Assembly (NCBI GenBank): GCA_963811905.1
Contig: CAWETK010000024.1
Location: 62,001-126,000, forward strand
Direction of reading: 5' to 3'
Source of the DNA: DATFVA01 sp963811905
Lineage (GTDB): Bacteria > Bacteroidota > Ignavibacteria > Ignavibacteriales > Ignavibacteriaceae
Length of the DNA: 64,000 nt
Shown: in pieces, positions 42,502 to 50,949 of the stretch
Position numbering within the stretch: position 1 is the stretch's first letter
Layout: every line of letters starts with the position of its first letter
The notes under the pieces: model-generated
Seen by the model: the letters and a program-made list of their open reading frames with translations, nothing else
Database searches by the model: none
Told to the model about the DNA's origin: nothing
Made by a program: the position numbers and the translations under genes

Positions 42502-44099
42502 AGAATAAACTCATATTAATATTTGCCGTTATTTTTTCAATGCAGGCTGCTGCTCAGGATTCTCAAAAATCTAATCCTAATGTGGAACTGCCTGATTTTA
42601 TCATCACCGGAAAAGAGGTGGTGAATGTTGATCAGGCAAAAAAGATTGCACCTGATTTCGTGTCGACTATTTCGGGTAAATTCATACTGCCGTCTTATTC
42701 TCCCGAAGAACTTCAGCTGAAAGAATTCCCCGACCCCCTGAAAAATAAACTTAATCTTTTCGATTCACTGGATTATGATAAAGGATGGCTGGAAGCAGAC
42801 CTTGGTACTTATTACCTTCCGGCTGCAAGACTTGTGTATTCAAGTCCCCTGGGCGGCGGAGTTTTTGAGGGCAGAGCGGGAGCATTAAATCAGCGGGAAT
42901 ATTCAGTTAACAGTGCAAAAAGTTCGCTTAACGCAGGTGCAACATTATATTATTTTATAAAGAGTGAAACTCCTGCATTCAACGGAATGAAACTTAAGCT
43001 CAATGGCGACCTGGCAGCAGATAATTATAAGCTTTACGGCGCATATTATAATCCTGCAGAAAAAAGAGCCCTTACCACGGGGGATTTCTCTTTTCTTGTA
43101 AATAACCTGTCGAATAAAAGTTTTATATACGAGTTGAATTTTTCAGATCAGCTTGCTTCACTGGACAATCCCAACTTTTCAGAAAATCTTTTAGGATTTA
43201 ATGGTTTTGCCCGTGGAGAATTTTCAGCTTTCAATGTAAACGTAAACCTCGATTATAAAAGGCAATATATCCTGAATAAAATGCAGGATAACTCTGAATT
43301 TTATTTTGTGAAAGTCCGGCCTACAGTAGGACTTAATTTATCCGATGTATTAAGGGCCGACGTCGGTATAAGCTATGCACAGGACGGCAGCCACACCTTC
43401 AGCGCGCCTTATGCAGCAGCAGCATTACACCTGGAAAGAAATGTTACGTTATACGGTGAATTTGCTCCCTCGGCTGAATTCCTCACTGAAAATTATTTTA
43501 TAAGATTAAACCCCTACCTGAATGTCAGTACCTTCACAAACCTCTTCTTCGAAAAATCCAATGTTTTGAAGGCGGTGCTTAAATATGAATACGGCAGATA
43601 TTTTGAAATTGACGGAGGTGTTAAATATTATACTTCTGATGAAATTCCATATTTCAGAAATAATATAATTACGGGGGCGTTTGATCTTGCCGCAACGGGA
43701 GGTAATAGTGCATCAGTATTCTTAAATATGTTGTTCCACCCCGGTCCTTATGGAATATTTTACGGTACTGCCCAATATGAAGACACACGGGATGACGGCG
43801 GCAAATTTATTCCTTATCATCCGGAGTGGACTGCTTCTCTTAACTACAGTTATGAGTTTGATTTCGGACTGGGTACCAATGCCAAACTATATTACGCTTC
43901 AAAAACTTTTGCCGATTTGATTAATTCACAGACTCTAAATTCTTATATTGATCTCGGGTTAAATTTTTCTTATAAACTAACACCGGGATTTTTCATCACT
44001 TTTAAGATGAATAACCTTTTGAACAACAGGAATTATAAATGGCTCAGGTACGAACTGCTGCCATTTAATGTAACCGGAGGAATTAAGGTCGCCTGGTAA
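42498..44099 (+). CDS. Plug-less TonB-type outer-membrane barrel
   Basis: A 533-residue protein with a signal peptide (KLILIFAVIFSMQAAAQ), a short N-terminal segment with a TonB-box-like DFIITGKE and then a run of amphipathic strands ending in VTGGIKVAW. Strand and loop pattern (NNLLNNRNYKWLRYELLPFN at the C-terminus) is that of TonB-dependent receptors, but no plug domain (about 150 residues) is present. It overlaps the TPR gene by four bases. A barrel driven by the TonB encoded two genes on is plausible; the cargo is unknown. Confidence 0.72.
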   Translation: MKNKLILIFAVIFSMQAAAQDSQKSNPNVELPDFIITGKEVVNVDQAKKIAPDFVSTISGKFILPSYSPEELQLKEFPDPLKNKLNLFDSLDYDKGWLEADLGTYYLPAARLVYSSPLGGGVFEGRAGALNQREYSVNSAKSSLNAGATLYYFIKSETPAFNGMKLKLNGDLAADNYKLYGAYYNPAEKRALTTGDFSFLVNNLSNKSFIYELNFSDQLASLDNPNFSENLLGFNGFARGEFSAFNVNVNLDYKRQYILNKMQDNSEFYFVKVRPTVGLNLSDVLRADVGISYAQDGSHTFSAPYAAAALHLERNVTLYGEFAPSAEFLTENYFIRLNPYLNVSTFTNLFFEKSNVLKAVLKYEYGRYFEIDGGVKYYTSDEIPYFRNNIITGAFDLAATGGNSASVFLNMLFHPGPYGIFYGTAQYEDTRDDGGKFIPYHPEWTASLNYSYEFDFGLGTNAKLYYASKTFADLINSQTLNSYIDLGLNFSYKLTPGFFITFKMNNLLNNRNYKWLRYELLPFNVTGGIKVAW

Positions 44100-44125
44100 A
44101 TTTTAAATTAATAGATACCTGTATC

Positions 44126-45952
44126 ATGAATAAAGCAGAAATTATTAGAAAGATTTCGAAGAAAGCCGGTATACCGGATACTGAAGCGAAGAAATTCTTC
44201 GAGATATTTTTGAAGTATGCTTCGGAAAAGCTTAAGCCGGGTGAATCGCTGAAGATCGGGGAAATAGGGTTATTCCAGCTTCGTGTTGGACAAATTGAGA
44301 ACAAAACGAGGCAGGAATCAGGCGATAAATTTATTTATTCCGATCTTATCGTCTTTATTGACGATGAAAATGAAGGCGAAGAAATAATATTTAATGTGCC
44401 CTCCGGACTGGAAGAGGAATATCACCCTGTAGATTCATATTTCAGCCTGAGTATCGGTAAGCCGGTTATTCCATTAAAAGGAGTAAAAGAGTCGGAATTT
44501 TTTATTCCCCCTTCAGGTACAGAGTTGAGAAGTCTGATAGAATCAAAAATAGAAAGACTCATTGAAGAATCTGAGAAAACTGAAGGCGGGAAGGAAACAG
44601 AGACCATCCATCTGAAATCATCCGAAGATGAGGGGGGAGGACCATTTGACTGGAAAAAACTGGGAGTAGGTAATAATCCTGTTGAACCTGAGGTTCCTAC
44701 CCGAAGCGATTTTATGAGAACCCGCGAGTTTGAAAACCTGTCCTGGGATTTTGGAGAAAATCTCTCACAGGAATTTGAAGAAGAAGATGCTGCAGTTGAT
44801 GAAAATGAGCCGCCTCTTGCGGAAAATACCAGCGAAAAAGCTGCACAAAAATTTGAAATAAGAGAGGATGAACCTGAAGAGACCGGTCCTTTATTTGAGG
44901 AGGAAAGTGAAGATCAGCCGGATGAGAATATTTTTGAAGAAGAAAATGACGAAGATGACGATGAGACACCGATCTATGAAGAAGATGTAGAAGAATCTGA
45001 TCATGAACCCGAGGACAGCAGACCGGAGGAAATTGAGGACGAGGATGCTCAGGAAGAGAATCATGAGCCGGAAATTATTGAGGAAGAAATAATTGAAGAG
45101 CAGCCGAAACAGGAAACTCCTGTACAGCCCCGTCATGAAGAAACCGTTCCAAAGAACTTTCAGAGGGTTACATCCCTTACAAAAGAATTCACCACGTCGC
45201 ACTTTGATGAGACTGAAGAAACGGAAGAAGAGAGACCCAGGCGGATTACCGAAGTGCGCGGCGGTTATCAGAAAGTCAGACGCACTACGGCAGAATTTGA
45301 TTTTGATCTATCCGGAATTGAAGGCCTTGATGAAATTGATGAACCGCCTGTTAAAGAGAAGAAAAGCAGACATCGTGAATACCGCGGCTACAGGGAGAAG
45401 AGCAATCTCCCATCATATATAATTGCCCTGGTCGTAATTATTGCACTAGCAGGGGTAATATTTTTATATCTTAAATTAAAAAATGCTAACGAGGCGGCAG
45501 TCGGGAGCCAGCAGGGTAAATCCGGGCAGCAGACCAAAGTAATCGAAAGGGATTACGATGTACCCGTCACCTATCCATATGAAAAGACAGGTGAGAAAAC
45601 GCCTCAGGGTACAAAGGGAGGCGCAGAGGAACAAAAAACCAGTGATAAAACTCCGGTGAATACAGGCAGTCCGGTTAATAACGCGAATCAGGATTTAACA
45701 GAAGTGAGAGAACCTGTTAATGCCGAAAGAATAGGGAGTTACATTTATAAATATCCCGAAGGGATAGTCGTACAGACCTCTTCGTGGAAAAGTAAGACAA
45801 TCGCCCTTGACCAGGTGAAAAAGTACCGGGATGCAGGCTACACTTCGTTTGCTGAGAAGTCTACCATACCGGGAATGGGATTGTATTACAGGGTAAGAGT
45901 AGGATATTTTAAGTCGTTAAATGAGGCTGAAAATTTCGTAAACGGTAAATAA
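44126..45952 (+). CDS. HU-domain/SPOR-domain membrane protein
   Basis: A 608-residue protein with an unusual domain order. Residues 1-85 match a prokaryotic HU/IHF-like fold (MNKAEIIRKISKKAGIPDTE, KLKPGESLKIGEIGLFQLRV). Residues 150-425 are very acidic (runs of Glu/Asp such as EEENDEDDDETPIYEEDVEE). One membrane segment lies at about 428-451 (SYIIALVVIIALAGVIFLYL), and the C-terminal residues 540-608 form a SPOR peptidoglycan-binding domain (VVQTSSWKSKTIALDQVKKY, GLYYRVRVGYFKSLNEAENF). The HU part faces the cytosol and the SPOR part the periplasm, so it could tether DNA or the cytosol to the division site. Known in Bacteroidota as CCDC81-like/SPOR proteins. It precedes exbB. Confidence 0.85.
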   Translation: MNKAEIIRKISKKAGIPDTEAKKFFEIFLKYASEKLKPGESLKIGEIGLFQLRVGQIENKTRQESGDKFIYSDLIVFIDDENEGEEIIFNVPSGLEEEYHPVDSYFSLSIGKPVIPLKGVKESEFFIPPSGTELRSLIESKIERLIEESEKTEGGKETETIHLKSSEDEGGGPFDWKKLGVGNNPVEPEVPTRSDFMRTREFENLSWDFGENLSQEFEEEDAAVDENEPPLAENTSEKAAQKFEIREDEPEETGPLFEEESEDQPDENIFEEENDEDDDETPIYEEDVEESDHEPEDSRPEEIEDEDAQEENHEPEIIEEEIIEEQPKQETPVQPRHEETVPKNFQRVTSLTKEFTTSHFDETEETEEERPRRITEVRGGYQKVRRTTAEFDFDLSGIEGLDEIDEPPVKEKKSRHREYRGYREKSNLPSYIIALVVIIALAGVIFLYLKLKNANEAAVGSQQGKSGQQTKVIERDYDVPVTYPYEKTGEKTPQGTKGGAEEQKTSDKTPVNTGSPVNNANQDLTEVREPVNAERIGSYIYKYPEGIVVQTSSWKSKTIALDQVKKYRDAGYTSFAEKSTIPGMGLYYRVRVGYFKSLNEAENFVNGK

Positions 45953-45978
45953 CAAAATCGAAAAGGAAAAGGAAGACT

Positions 45979-46635
45979 ATGGAGTTGTTTTCGATATTTC
46001 TCAAAGGCGGAATAATTATGTGGTTTATTCTGGCCTGCTCTATAATAGGATTGACTGTAATTATAGACAGATATATTGTAATCAGAAGAGCTAAAATTAA
46101 CGTCCCTGCCTTCATGGTAAGGATCAGGGGGATGTTAAAAAAGAAGGATATCACGGGGGCGATAAGTTATTGTATGGAAGAAAAATCGCCCGTTGCAAAT
46201 ATCATCAGGAAAGGTCTGACTAAATATAAGCTTGGCCATGAGAGAGTTAAAGAAGCCATTGAAAACGCGGGCCGCCAGGAGATCAGCAAACTGGAAAAAG
46301 GACTCGCTGTCCTTGCCTCGATCTCGGGTATTGCTCCGCTGCTCGGTTTTCTCGGAACAGTAACAGGAATGATTACAGCATTTATGACTATTGAGGATCT
46401 TGCCGGTTCGGCTAATCCGAGCGACCTTGCGGGGGGAATATGGGAAGCTCTGCTCACAACTGCATTCGGACTTATGGTTGGAATTCCTGCCCTTGCTTTC
46501 TACAATTATTTCCTCAGTGCTGTGAAAAAACTGGTAGGAGATATGGAAACTGTGGCAAACGATGTGGTTGACATTATACAGGATAGTTCTTCTGCCCAGT
46601 CGGAATTTGAAGAAGAAATTGAAATTGACATATAG
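45979..46635 (+). CDS. exbB: ExbB/TolQ proton channel
   Basis: A 218-residue inner-membrane protein with three helices (FLKGGIIMWFILACSIIGLTV, SGIAPLLGFLGTVTGMITAF, LAGGIWEALLTTAFGLMVGI). The GTVTGM and EALLTTAFGL motifs are the MotA/TolQ/ExbB signature lining the proton path. It is followed at once by exbD and TonB and forms the motor for TonB-dependent import or a Tol-like system. TolQ and ExbB cannot be told apart by sequence here. Confidence 0.92.
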   Translation: MELFSIFLKGGIIMWFILACSIIGLTVIIDRYIVIRRAKINVPAFMVRIRGMLKKKDITGAISYCMEEKSPVANIIRKGLTKYKLGHERVKEAIENAGRQEISKLEKGLAVLASISGIAPLLGFLGTVTGMITAFMTIEDLAGSANPSDLAGGIWEALLTTAFGLMVGIPALAFYNYFLSAVKKLVGDMETVANDVVDIIQDSSSAQSEFEEEIEIDI

Positions 46636-46643
46636 GTTTATCA

Positions 46644-47048
46644 ATGAAATTTAATACATCAAACGAACCGCTGGCGATTTTTAGTTATTCATCCTTAACT
46701 GACATTGTAATGCTGCTGCTTATTTTCTTTCTGCTTACATCCCAGTTTGTAATACAGACAGGTGTGAAAGTTAAACTGCCGGGGTCGAAGACAAATGAAC
46801 AGACATCTCCGTCTCAATTGATTGTGACTCTTACGGCCGGCGGAGGAATCTATGCAGGTGAAGATGAAGTGACTGTTGATGAACTTCCTGCAAGACTTGC
46901 ATTGATGAAGGGTGAAGGAAAAGAACAGAACCTCATTATCCGTGCCGATAAAACAGTGCCGGTAGACCTTGTAATAAAAGTTATTGACGCAGCCAAAGCC
47001 ACAGGCATAGATAAGTTTACCATACAGACAGAAAAAGAAAAACTGTAA
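46644..47048 (+). CDS. exbD: ExbD/TolR protein
   Basis: A 134-residue single-pass protein of the ExbD family. Asp20 in YSSLTDIVMLLLIFFLL is the protonatable residue in the membrane helix that couples to the motor. The periplasmic part (KLPGSKTNEQTSPSQLIVTL, IYAGEDEVTVDELPARLAL) ends in the usual KFTIQTEKEKL. It lies eight bases after exbB and seven before the TonB gene. Confidence 0.92.
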   Translation: MKFNTSNEPLAIFSYSSLTDIVMLLLIFFLLTSQFVIQTGVKVKLPGSKTNEQTSPSQLIVTLTAGGGIYAGEDEVTVDELPARLALMKGEGKEQNLIIRADKTVPVDLVIKVIDAAKATGIDKFTIQTEKEKL

Positions 47049-47054
47049 AGAACG

Positions 47055-47750
47055 ATGACATATAATTCGATCAGACATATTTCATTTTCAATCTCGATGA
47101 TTATCCATATAATCATTTTTATCCTGCTTCTGTTTATAAAATTTACGATGGATTATCCTCCACGGGAATATGTTGAACTTTCCTTCGGGAAATCCAATCA
47201 GCAGGGCTCATCCGGGGCAATCGGAACTGAGATAAACCAGGTTGAAGAAAATGCGAAAGCTGAAACGAATGAAACGGTGGATAAGAGCAAAATAGTAAAA
47301 GAAGTTGAGCTGCCGAAGGCAAAAAATACTTCCGAGGAAAATGTGGTTAAACCCGCCGACAAGCAGAAGGAAGAGACAAAGACAGTTAAAACCGAAACAA
47401 AAGAAAATACAGATTCGAAAGTTACTACAGTCGGCCAGGGGAATAAAGCAGAAGGAGAGGGAAGCTTCGGGTATGATATTGACTGGGGAGGTCAGGGCCA
47501 GCGAAGAATATACAGTTATATAATCCCTGATTATCCGGATGGGGTCAACAAAGAAATTGATATAAGACTTAGATTTTCAATACTGCCTGACGGCACCGTT
47601 GGTAATATTCTGCCACTTACAAAAGCTGATACCAGGCTTGAGAATGCAGCCATTAATTCTTTAAGGCAATGGCGTTTCGAAGCACTGGCTCCCGGTCAAA
47701 AACAGTCTGAACAGACTGCGGTTATTGTTTTTCCTTACCGCCTGCAATAA
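47055..47750 (+). CDS. TonB-family energy transducer
   Basis: A 231-residue protein with an N-terminal anchor helix (ISFSISMIIHIIIFILLLFIK), a long charged Lys/Glu/Thr-rich periplasmic stretch in place of the usual Pro/Lys rod, and a C-terminal TonB domain (about 150-231): YIIPDYPDGVNKEIDIRLRF, GTVGNILPLTKADTRLENAA, NSLRQWRFEALAPG. In known systems this domain contacts the TonB box of a receptor, here perhaps the barrel four genes earlier. It ends the operon. Confidence 0.88.
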   Translation: MTYNSIRHISFSISMIIHIIIFILLLFIKFTMDYPPREYVELSFGKSNQQGSSGAIGTEINQVEENAKAETNETVDKSKIVKEVELPKAKNTSEENVVKPADKQKEETKTVKTETKENTDSKVTTVGQGNKAEGEGSFGYDIDWGGQGQRRIYSYIIPDYPDGVNKEIDIRLRFSILPDGTVGNILPLTKADTRLENAAINSLRQWRFEALAPGQKQSEQTAVIVFPYRLQ

Positions 47751-47761
47751 CTCTCTGATTT

Positions 47762-47791
47762 CCGCTTAAACTTAAACCTGAACTTAAACTA
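47762..47791. repeat. CTTAAACTTAAAC word array
   Basis: The short gap after the TonB gene consists of near-repeats GCTTAAACTTAAACCTGAACTT. A related GAACTTAACTTTAACTC array lies at 48601-48620 inside the minus-strand operon. Confidence 0.45.
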
Positions 47792-48082
47792 TACTTTCTC
47801 TTCCTGCCCCTGATCTTCCTTATAATAAATCCTGTAGAAAAAGAATTCCCCGATAGTGAGGAGAGTCAACGAAAAGGTATCCCTGTCAAAATACAGTCCC
47901 AGTCCCTTTGAGTTCATTACAACCTTTGCAATGATTCCGGTAATTGACCACCCTACAGCGAATAGAACTGCAATTAACCCAAGATTAAGAAAACCGGATT
48001 TCAGGTTGTCGCTCTGCCACTTTTTGGTGAAGACAAAAAGTGCAAAAACCAGATGAATAAAAAATATAAAAGCAGATATCAT
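47789..48082 (-). CDS. Small three-helix membrane protein
   Basis: A 97-residue membrane protein with about three helices (FIFFIHLVFALFVFTK, GFLNLGLIAVLFAVGWSITG, TFSLTLLTIGEFFFYRIYY) and a charged Glu/Gln tail. No family is recognised. It is the last gene of a minus-strand run of four that starts with a beta-propeller protein. Confidence 0.65.
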   Translation of the reverse strand: MISAFIFFIHLVFALFVFTKKWQSDNLKSGFLNLGLIAVLFAVGWSITGIIAKVVMNSKGLGLYFDRDTFSLTLLTIGEFFFYRIYYKEDQGQEEKV

Positions 48083-48094
48083 AGGATATAAAAT

Positions 48095-48601
48095 TTAGGC
48101 GGTTGGTGTTTTCCGGTTTACTATCATTCGTCCGATTATGCCCCCTAACAATCCGAAAATCGAATCAACTACGAGATTGCTGATTAAGATAAATAGCGTA
48201 TAAAGCAGGGAGAATCCTGTTGAAGTGATCTGGTCTGCCATTCCTTTCATTAAATCGATTGTCTGTTTGGCTGCCTCACCGAATTTAAAGCTTTCAAGCA
48301 CCTGTTCCGTCTGCGGCAGCGTAGCCACGAAATCATTTGAATGAGTAAAGAGGGTGATTATAACATCAAAAAAAGTAGAGAATAAGGCAGCAAATAATCC
48401 CGTCAGGAAGCCGATCAACAGGCTTGTTTTCACGGTAATGTTTGTGTCGTGGTTTAATGTTTTCCTGTAAAGAAGGAGTGCTGTGAAAACTGCAAGAGGA
48501 ACAATGAGACAGCATCCGAATTCTCTTACGCCCGGGACGGTAGTAAGGACAGCTGCACCGAAACCGGCAACAAGAGGAGGCAAATAAACTTTATTGGACA
48601 T
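48095..48601 (-). CDS. Multi-helix membrane protein of unknown function
   Basis: A 168-residue membrane protein with about four helices (PPLVAGFGAAVLTTVPGV, CLIVPLAVFTALLLYRK, SLLIGFLTGLFAALFSTFFD, LLYTLFILISNLVVDSIFGL). It resembles the DUF4199 type loosely. Its start overlaps the stop of the DUF2085 gene by 11 bases, so they are co-translated. Confidence 0.65.
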   Translation of the reverse strand: MSNKVYLPPLVAGFGAAVLTTVPGVREFGCCLIVPLAVFTALLLYRKTLNHDTNITVKTSLLIGFLTGLFAALFSTFFDVIITLFTHSNDFVATLPQTEQVLESFKFGEAAKQTIDLMKGMADQITSTGFSLLYTLFILISNLVVDSIFGLLGGIIGRMIVNRKTPTA

Positions 48602-49067
48602 TTGAACTTAACTTTAACTCTATAAAATATTCTTCAATACCTGCAAAAATATAAAGAATCGTAACTGATCCCAAAATCAGACCGGTAGCAAAAGCAATCC
48701 ATTTAGAATAAAAGTAGAGTCCCGATGAATAAAGCAGCACATCAGCAGCCATAGGGATCATACTCAAAAAGAGCCATACCCTTCGCTGAGGCCTGAACCG
48801 GGGCAGGAATAATGATACCACGGAGAAAATCAGACCGCCTGCATAAATACCTGAACACCTTGCACAGACTTCCAGTTTATTTCCAAAAATAAAAAATGAT
48901 TTAGAAGGATCCTGGTGACAGACCAGGGAGTAAAGTTTGTCCAGAAAGAACCCCGGGAATAACTTTGTAAAGTAAGGGGGCAGTATGGCAGGGGAGAGGA
49001 TTCCACAGATCCATACTATGAGCAAAAAAATAAAAATGAATTTTATATAAATGGCCCTGGTGTTCAA
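48591..49067 (-). CDS. DUF2085 membrane protein
   Basis: A 158-residue membrane protein with the DUF2085 signature: VCHQDPSKSFFIFGNKLEVC, then ARCSGIYAGGLIF, where Cys-His and Cys-x-x-Cys residues could bind a metal or heme-like group. Four or five helices follow. The role of the family is unknown. It overlaps its neighbours on both sides. Confidence 0.85.
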   Translation of the reverse strand: MNTRAIYIKFIFIFLLIVWICGILSPAILPPYFTKLFPGFFLDKLYSLVCHQDPSKSFFIFGNKLEVCARCSGIYAGGLIFSVVSLFLPRFRPQRRVWLFLSMIPMAADVLLYSSGLYFYSKWIAFATGLILGSVTILYIFAGIEEYFIELKLSSNVQ

Positions 49068-49924
49068 CCTTTTGCCAGACTGTATATTCTTATTTCACCG
49101 GGTCTGAGGACATAAAGTTTTCCGTTGAAGAGGAGACTGCTTACAATAGGCGATATGCTGCTCTCATCATCTGTCTTCAGTTCTGAAAATTTGAAAGTGC
49201 CCGACTTGAGGTTCGACATAATTATTTTATCCCCGGAGTTAAGGAGCAGATTATTGAAAATAAGTGTTATGCTCTGCAGAGTAAAATTTGTTTCAATTTC
49301 ATTTACACCGTTGCCGTACTGGTCGTAAATAATTATGTTTTTACCGTCGAGTACAAAAAGATTGTTAGCCGGGGAGACAACCATCTGTTTGGGATTTGAA
49401 AGGGAATATGTTCCTCCATCAAACCCGCCGAAATTAAGAATAAAATGACCGAACAAATCAAATTTTAATATCCGTTTGTTTTCAGAATCGAGTATGAATA
49501 AATCGCCCTGGTTGGAAGTTACTGCACTCAACGGATAACCGAACCTTTCAGCCGGGTTATCACTCTCACGCGTATATAGCTGGGAGATGAAGTTAAGATC
49601 CTTGTCGAACCTCTGAACACGGTGATTATTTTTATCAGCTACGTAAACATTAAGAGGATTTGCAAAAACATCGGCAGGCTGATCGAATGATCCCTCATCC
49701 CATCCGTAACCGCCAACATATTTTAATTCAGTGCCAAGGGTATCCAGTTTAAATATTTCATCAGAGGCCGCATCGGTAACATATAGTATACCGGCCGAGC
49801 TGATAGTAAATGACGATGCATTTTTGAATTTACCAATGGACTGCTGGTAAGTAAAGGTTTGGGAGAAAGCCAGTCCTGAAAACATAAAGAAGTATAATAA
49901 CGCGGTATTTATTCTCATTTTCAA
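49064..49924 (-). CDS. Secreted NHL-type beta-propeller protein
   Basis: A 286-residue exported protein with a signal peptide (LYFFMFSGLAFSQ) and NHL-like repeats (GYGWDEGSFDQPADVFANPL, VADKNNHRVQRFDKDLNFIS, LFILDSENKRILKFDLFGHF, MVVSPANNLFVLDGKNIIIY), each with the DxxNxRxxxF pattern. Such propellers bind ligands or act as scaffolds. It is the first gene of the minus-strand operon with DUF2085 (4-base overlap). No catalytic residues are seen. Confidence 0.82.
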   Translation of the reverse strand: MKMRINTALLYFFMFSGLAFSQTFTYQQSIGKFKNASSFTISSAGILYVTDAASDEIFKLDTLGTELKYVGGYGWDEGSFDQPADVFANPLNVYVADKNNHRVQRFDKDLNFISQLYTRESDNPAERFGYPLSAVTSNQGDLFILDSENKRILKFDLFGHFILNFGGFDGGTYSLSNPKQMVVSPANNLFVLDGKNIIIYDQYGNGVNEIETNFTLQSITLIFNNLLLNSGDKIIMSNLKSGTFKFSELKTDDESSISPIVSSLLFNGKLYVLRPGEIRIYSLAKG

Positions 49925-50083
49925 ATAAACTATTAGTAATATAAGTTAAAATATATATAGCGGGTTAAAATTAAAAGGCAGTTGGATCCGGAAAGCATCT
50001 GTTTAGGGTACATTTGATCATTCGAATTGGTCCCGGACTTGATTTTGGGTGCAGGGTAGAATCGCAAAGAAGTGTAAAAATTG

Positions 50084-50157
50084 TAGCGCGTACGGGATTC
50101 GAACCCGTGATCTCCGCCTTGAGAGGGCGGCGTCCTAAGCCACTAGACGAACGCGCC
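50084..50157 (-). tRNA. tRNA-Glu (CTC)
   Basis: A 74-base tRNA with acceptor GGCGCGT / ACGCGCT, D arm, anticodon stem CCGCC / GGCGG around loop CTCTCAA (anticodon CTC) and T arm CGGGTTCGAATCCCG. The sequence is a typical bacterial glutamate tRNA. The 3' CCA is not encoded. Confidence 0.92.
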
Positions 50158-50214
50158 TATATTAAAAATAAATTTACAATGAACAATTATCAATTGATAA
50201 TTAGAAATTGTTGA

Positions 50215-50240
50215 TTATGATTTGTTGCCTCGCCAGGGCT
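50215..50240 (+). repeat. Partial duplicate of the tRNA-Gln 3' end
   Basis: A 26-bp copy (TTATGATTTGTTGCCTCGCC and six more bases) of the plus-strand flank plus the last 16 bases of tRNA-Gln, identical to 50300-50325. It lies 85 bases before the real tRNA end and has no other tRNA sequence. Confidence 0.8.
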
Positions 50241-50283
50241 TCCCGCTTCCGCTTCGCTGCAGCGGGATAAACTTCTCGCCCTG
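50234..50283. repeat. Nested hairpin between the tRNA-Gln end and its duplicate
   Basis: CCAGGGC (near 50233-50239) pairs with GCCCTGG (50278-50284), and CCCGC pairs with GCGGG inside it, around a CTTCCGCTTCGCTGCA loop. The loop resembles the CTTCGACTTCGCTGC words in the 12.4 kb hairpin. Confidence 0.6.
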
Positions 50284-50309
50284 GAGTATGTTTTACAATT
50301 TATGATTTG

Positions 50310-50382
50310 TTGCCTCGCCAGGGCTCGAACCTGGACTCTTCTGATCCAGAGTCAGACGTGTTGCCAATTACACCACGAGGCA
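50310..50382 (-). tRNA. tRNA-Gln (CTG)
   Basis: A 73-base tRNA with acceptor TGCCTCG / CGAGGCA, anticodon stem TCTGA / TCAGA around loop CTCTGGA (anticodon CTG) and T arm CCAGGTTCGAGCCCTGG. The 3' end is flanked by a duplicated segment (see the separate entry). Confidence 0.92.
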
Positions 50383-50604
50383 ATTTTTATTTGAGCTTCA
50401 AAAATAAAACAATTCCCCCAATATAACCAAATATAAATACAGTACTGAACTTTATTAATTTATATAATCTGCCATGATTTCTTCCCCTTCGCTCATTGAA
50501 AATCCGGGGAAAGTTATTACCTGCCATTTGAATATCACGTTTAGATATTTATTAGTAACTTTTATAATTGTTAATTATTCATTTTTAATTGTAAATTATT
50601 TTAT

Positions 50605-50949
50605 ATGATGCGTTACGAAAAACATATATTTGTATGTGAAAATAAAAGACCGCCTGATGATCCGCGCGGCTGCTGCTCTGATAAAGGGAGTATTGAGATC
50701 AGGGCAAAGATGAAGGAAAGAGTTAAAGAATTGGGACTGAAACCAAAAGTGAGGGTTAATTCTTCAGGCTGTCTTGATTCCTGTGAATTCGGTCCCAGCA
50801 TAGTGGTTTATCCCGAACAGATATGGTATTGTCATGTTACTTTAGATGATGTTGAAGAAATCATCCAGAGTCATATTATAAACAATAAACCCGTTGAGCG
50901 GCTTCTTAACAAGCATCCGAAATTTAACCAGGATAAAAATGGCGGCTAA
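50605..50949 (+). CDS. [2Fe-2S] thioredoxin-like ferredoxin
   Basis: A 114-residue protein with four cysteines at Cys11 (IFVCENKRPP), Cys23 or 24 (RGCCSDKG), Cys56 and Cys60 (SSGCLDSCEFGP), the spacing of the thioredoxin-like [2Fe-2S] ferredoxins. IVVYPEQIWYCHVTLDDVEE is the typical C-terminal stretch. It carries electrons; the partner is unknown. Its end overlaps the nth start by 11 bases. Confidence 0.9.
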   Translation: MMRYEKHIFVCENKRPPDDPRGCCSDKGSIEIRAKMKERVKELGLKPKVRVNSSGCLDSCEFGPSIVVYPEQIWYCHVTLDDVEEIIQSHIINNKPVERLLNKHPKFNQDKNGG

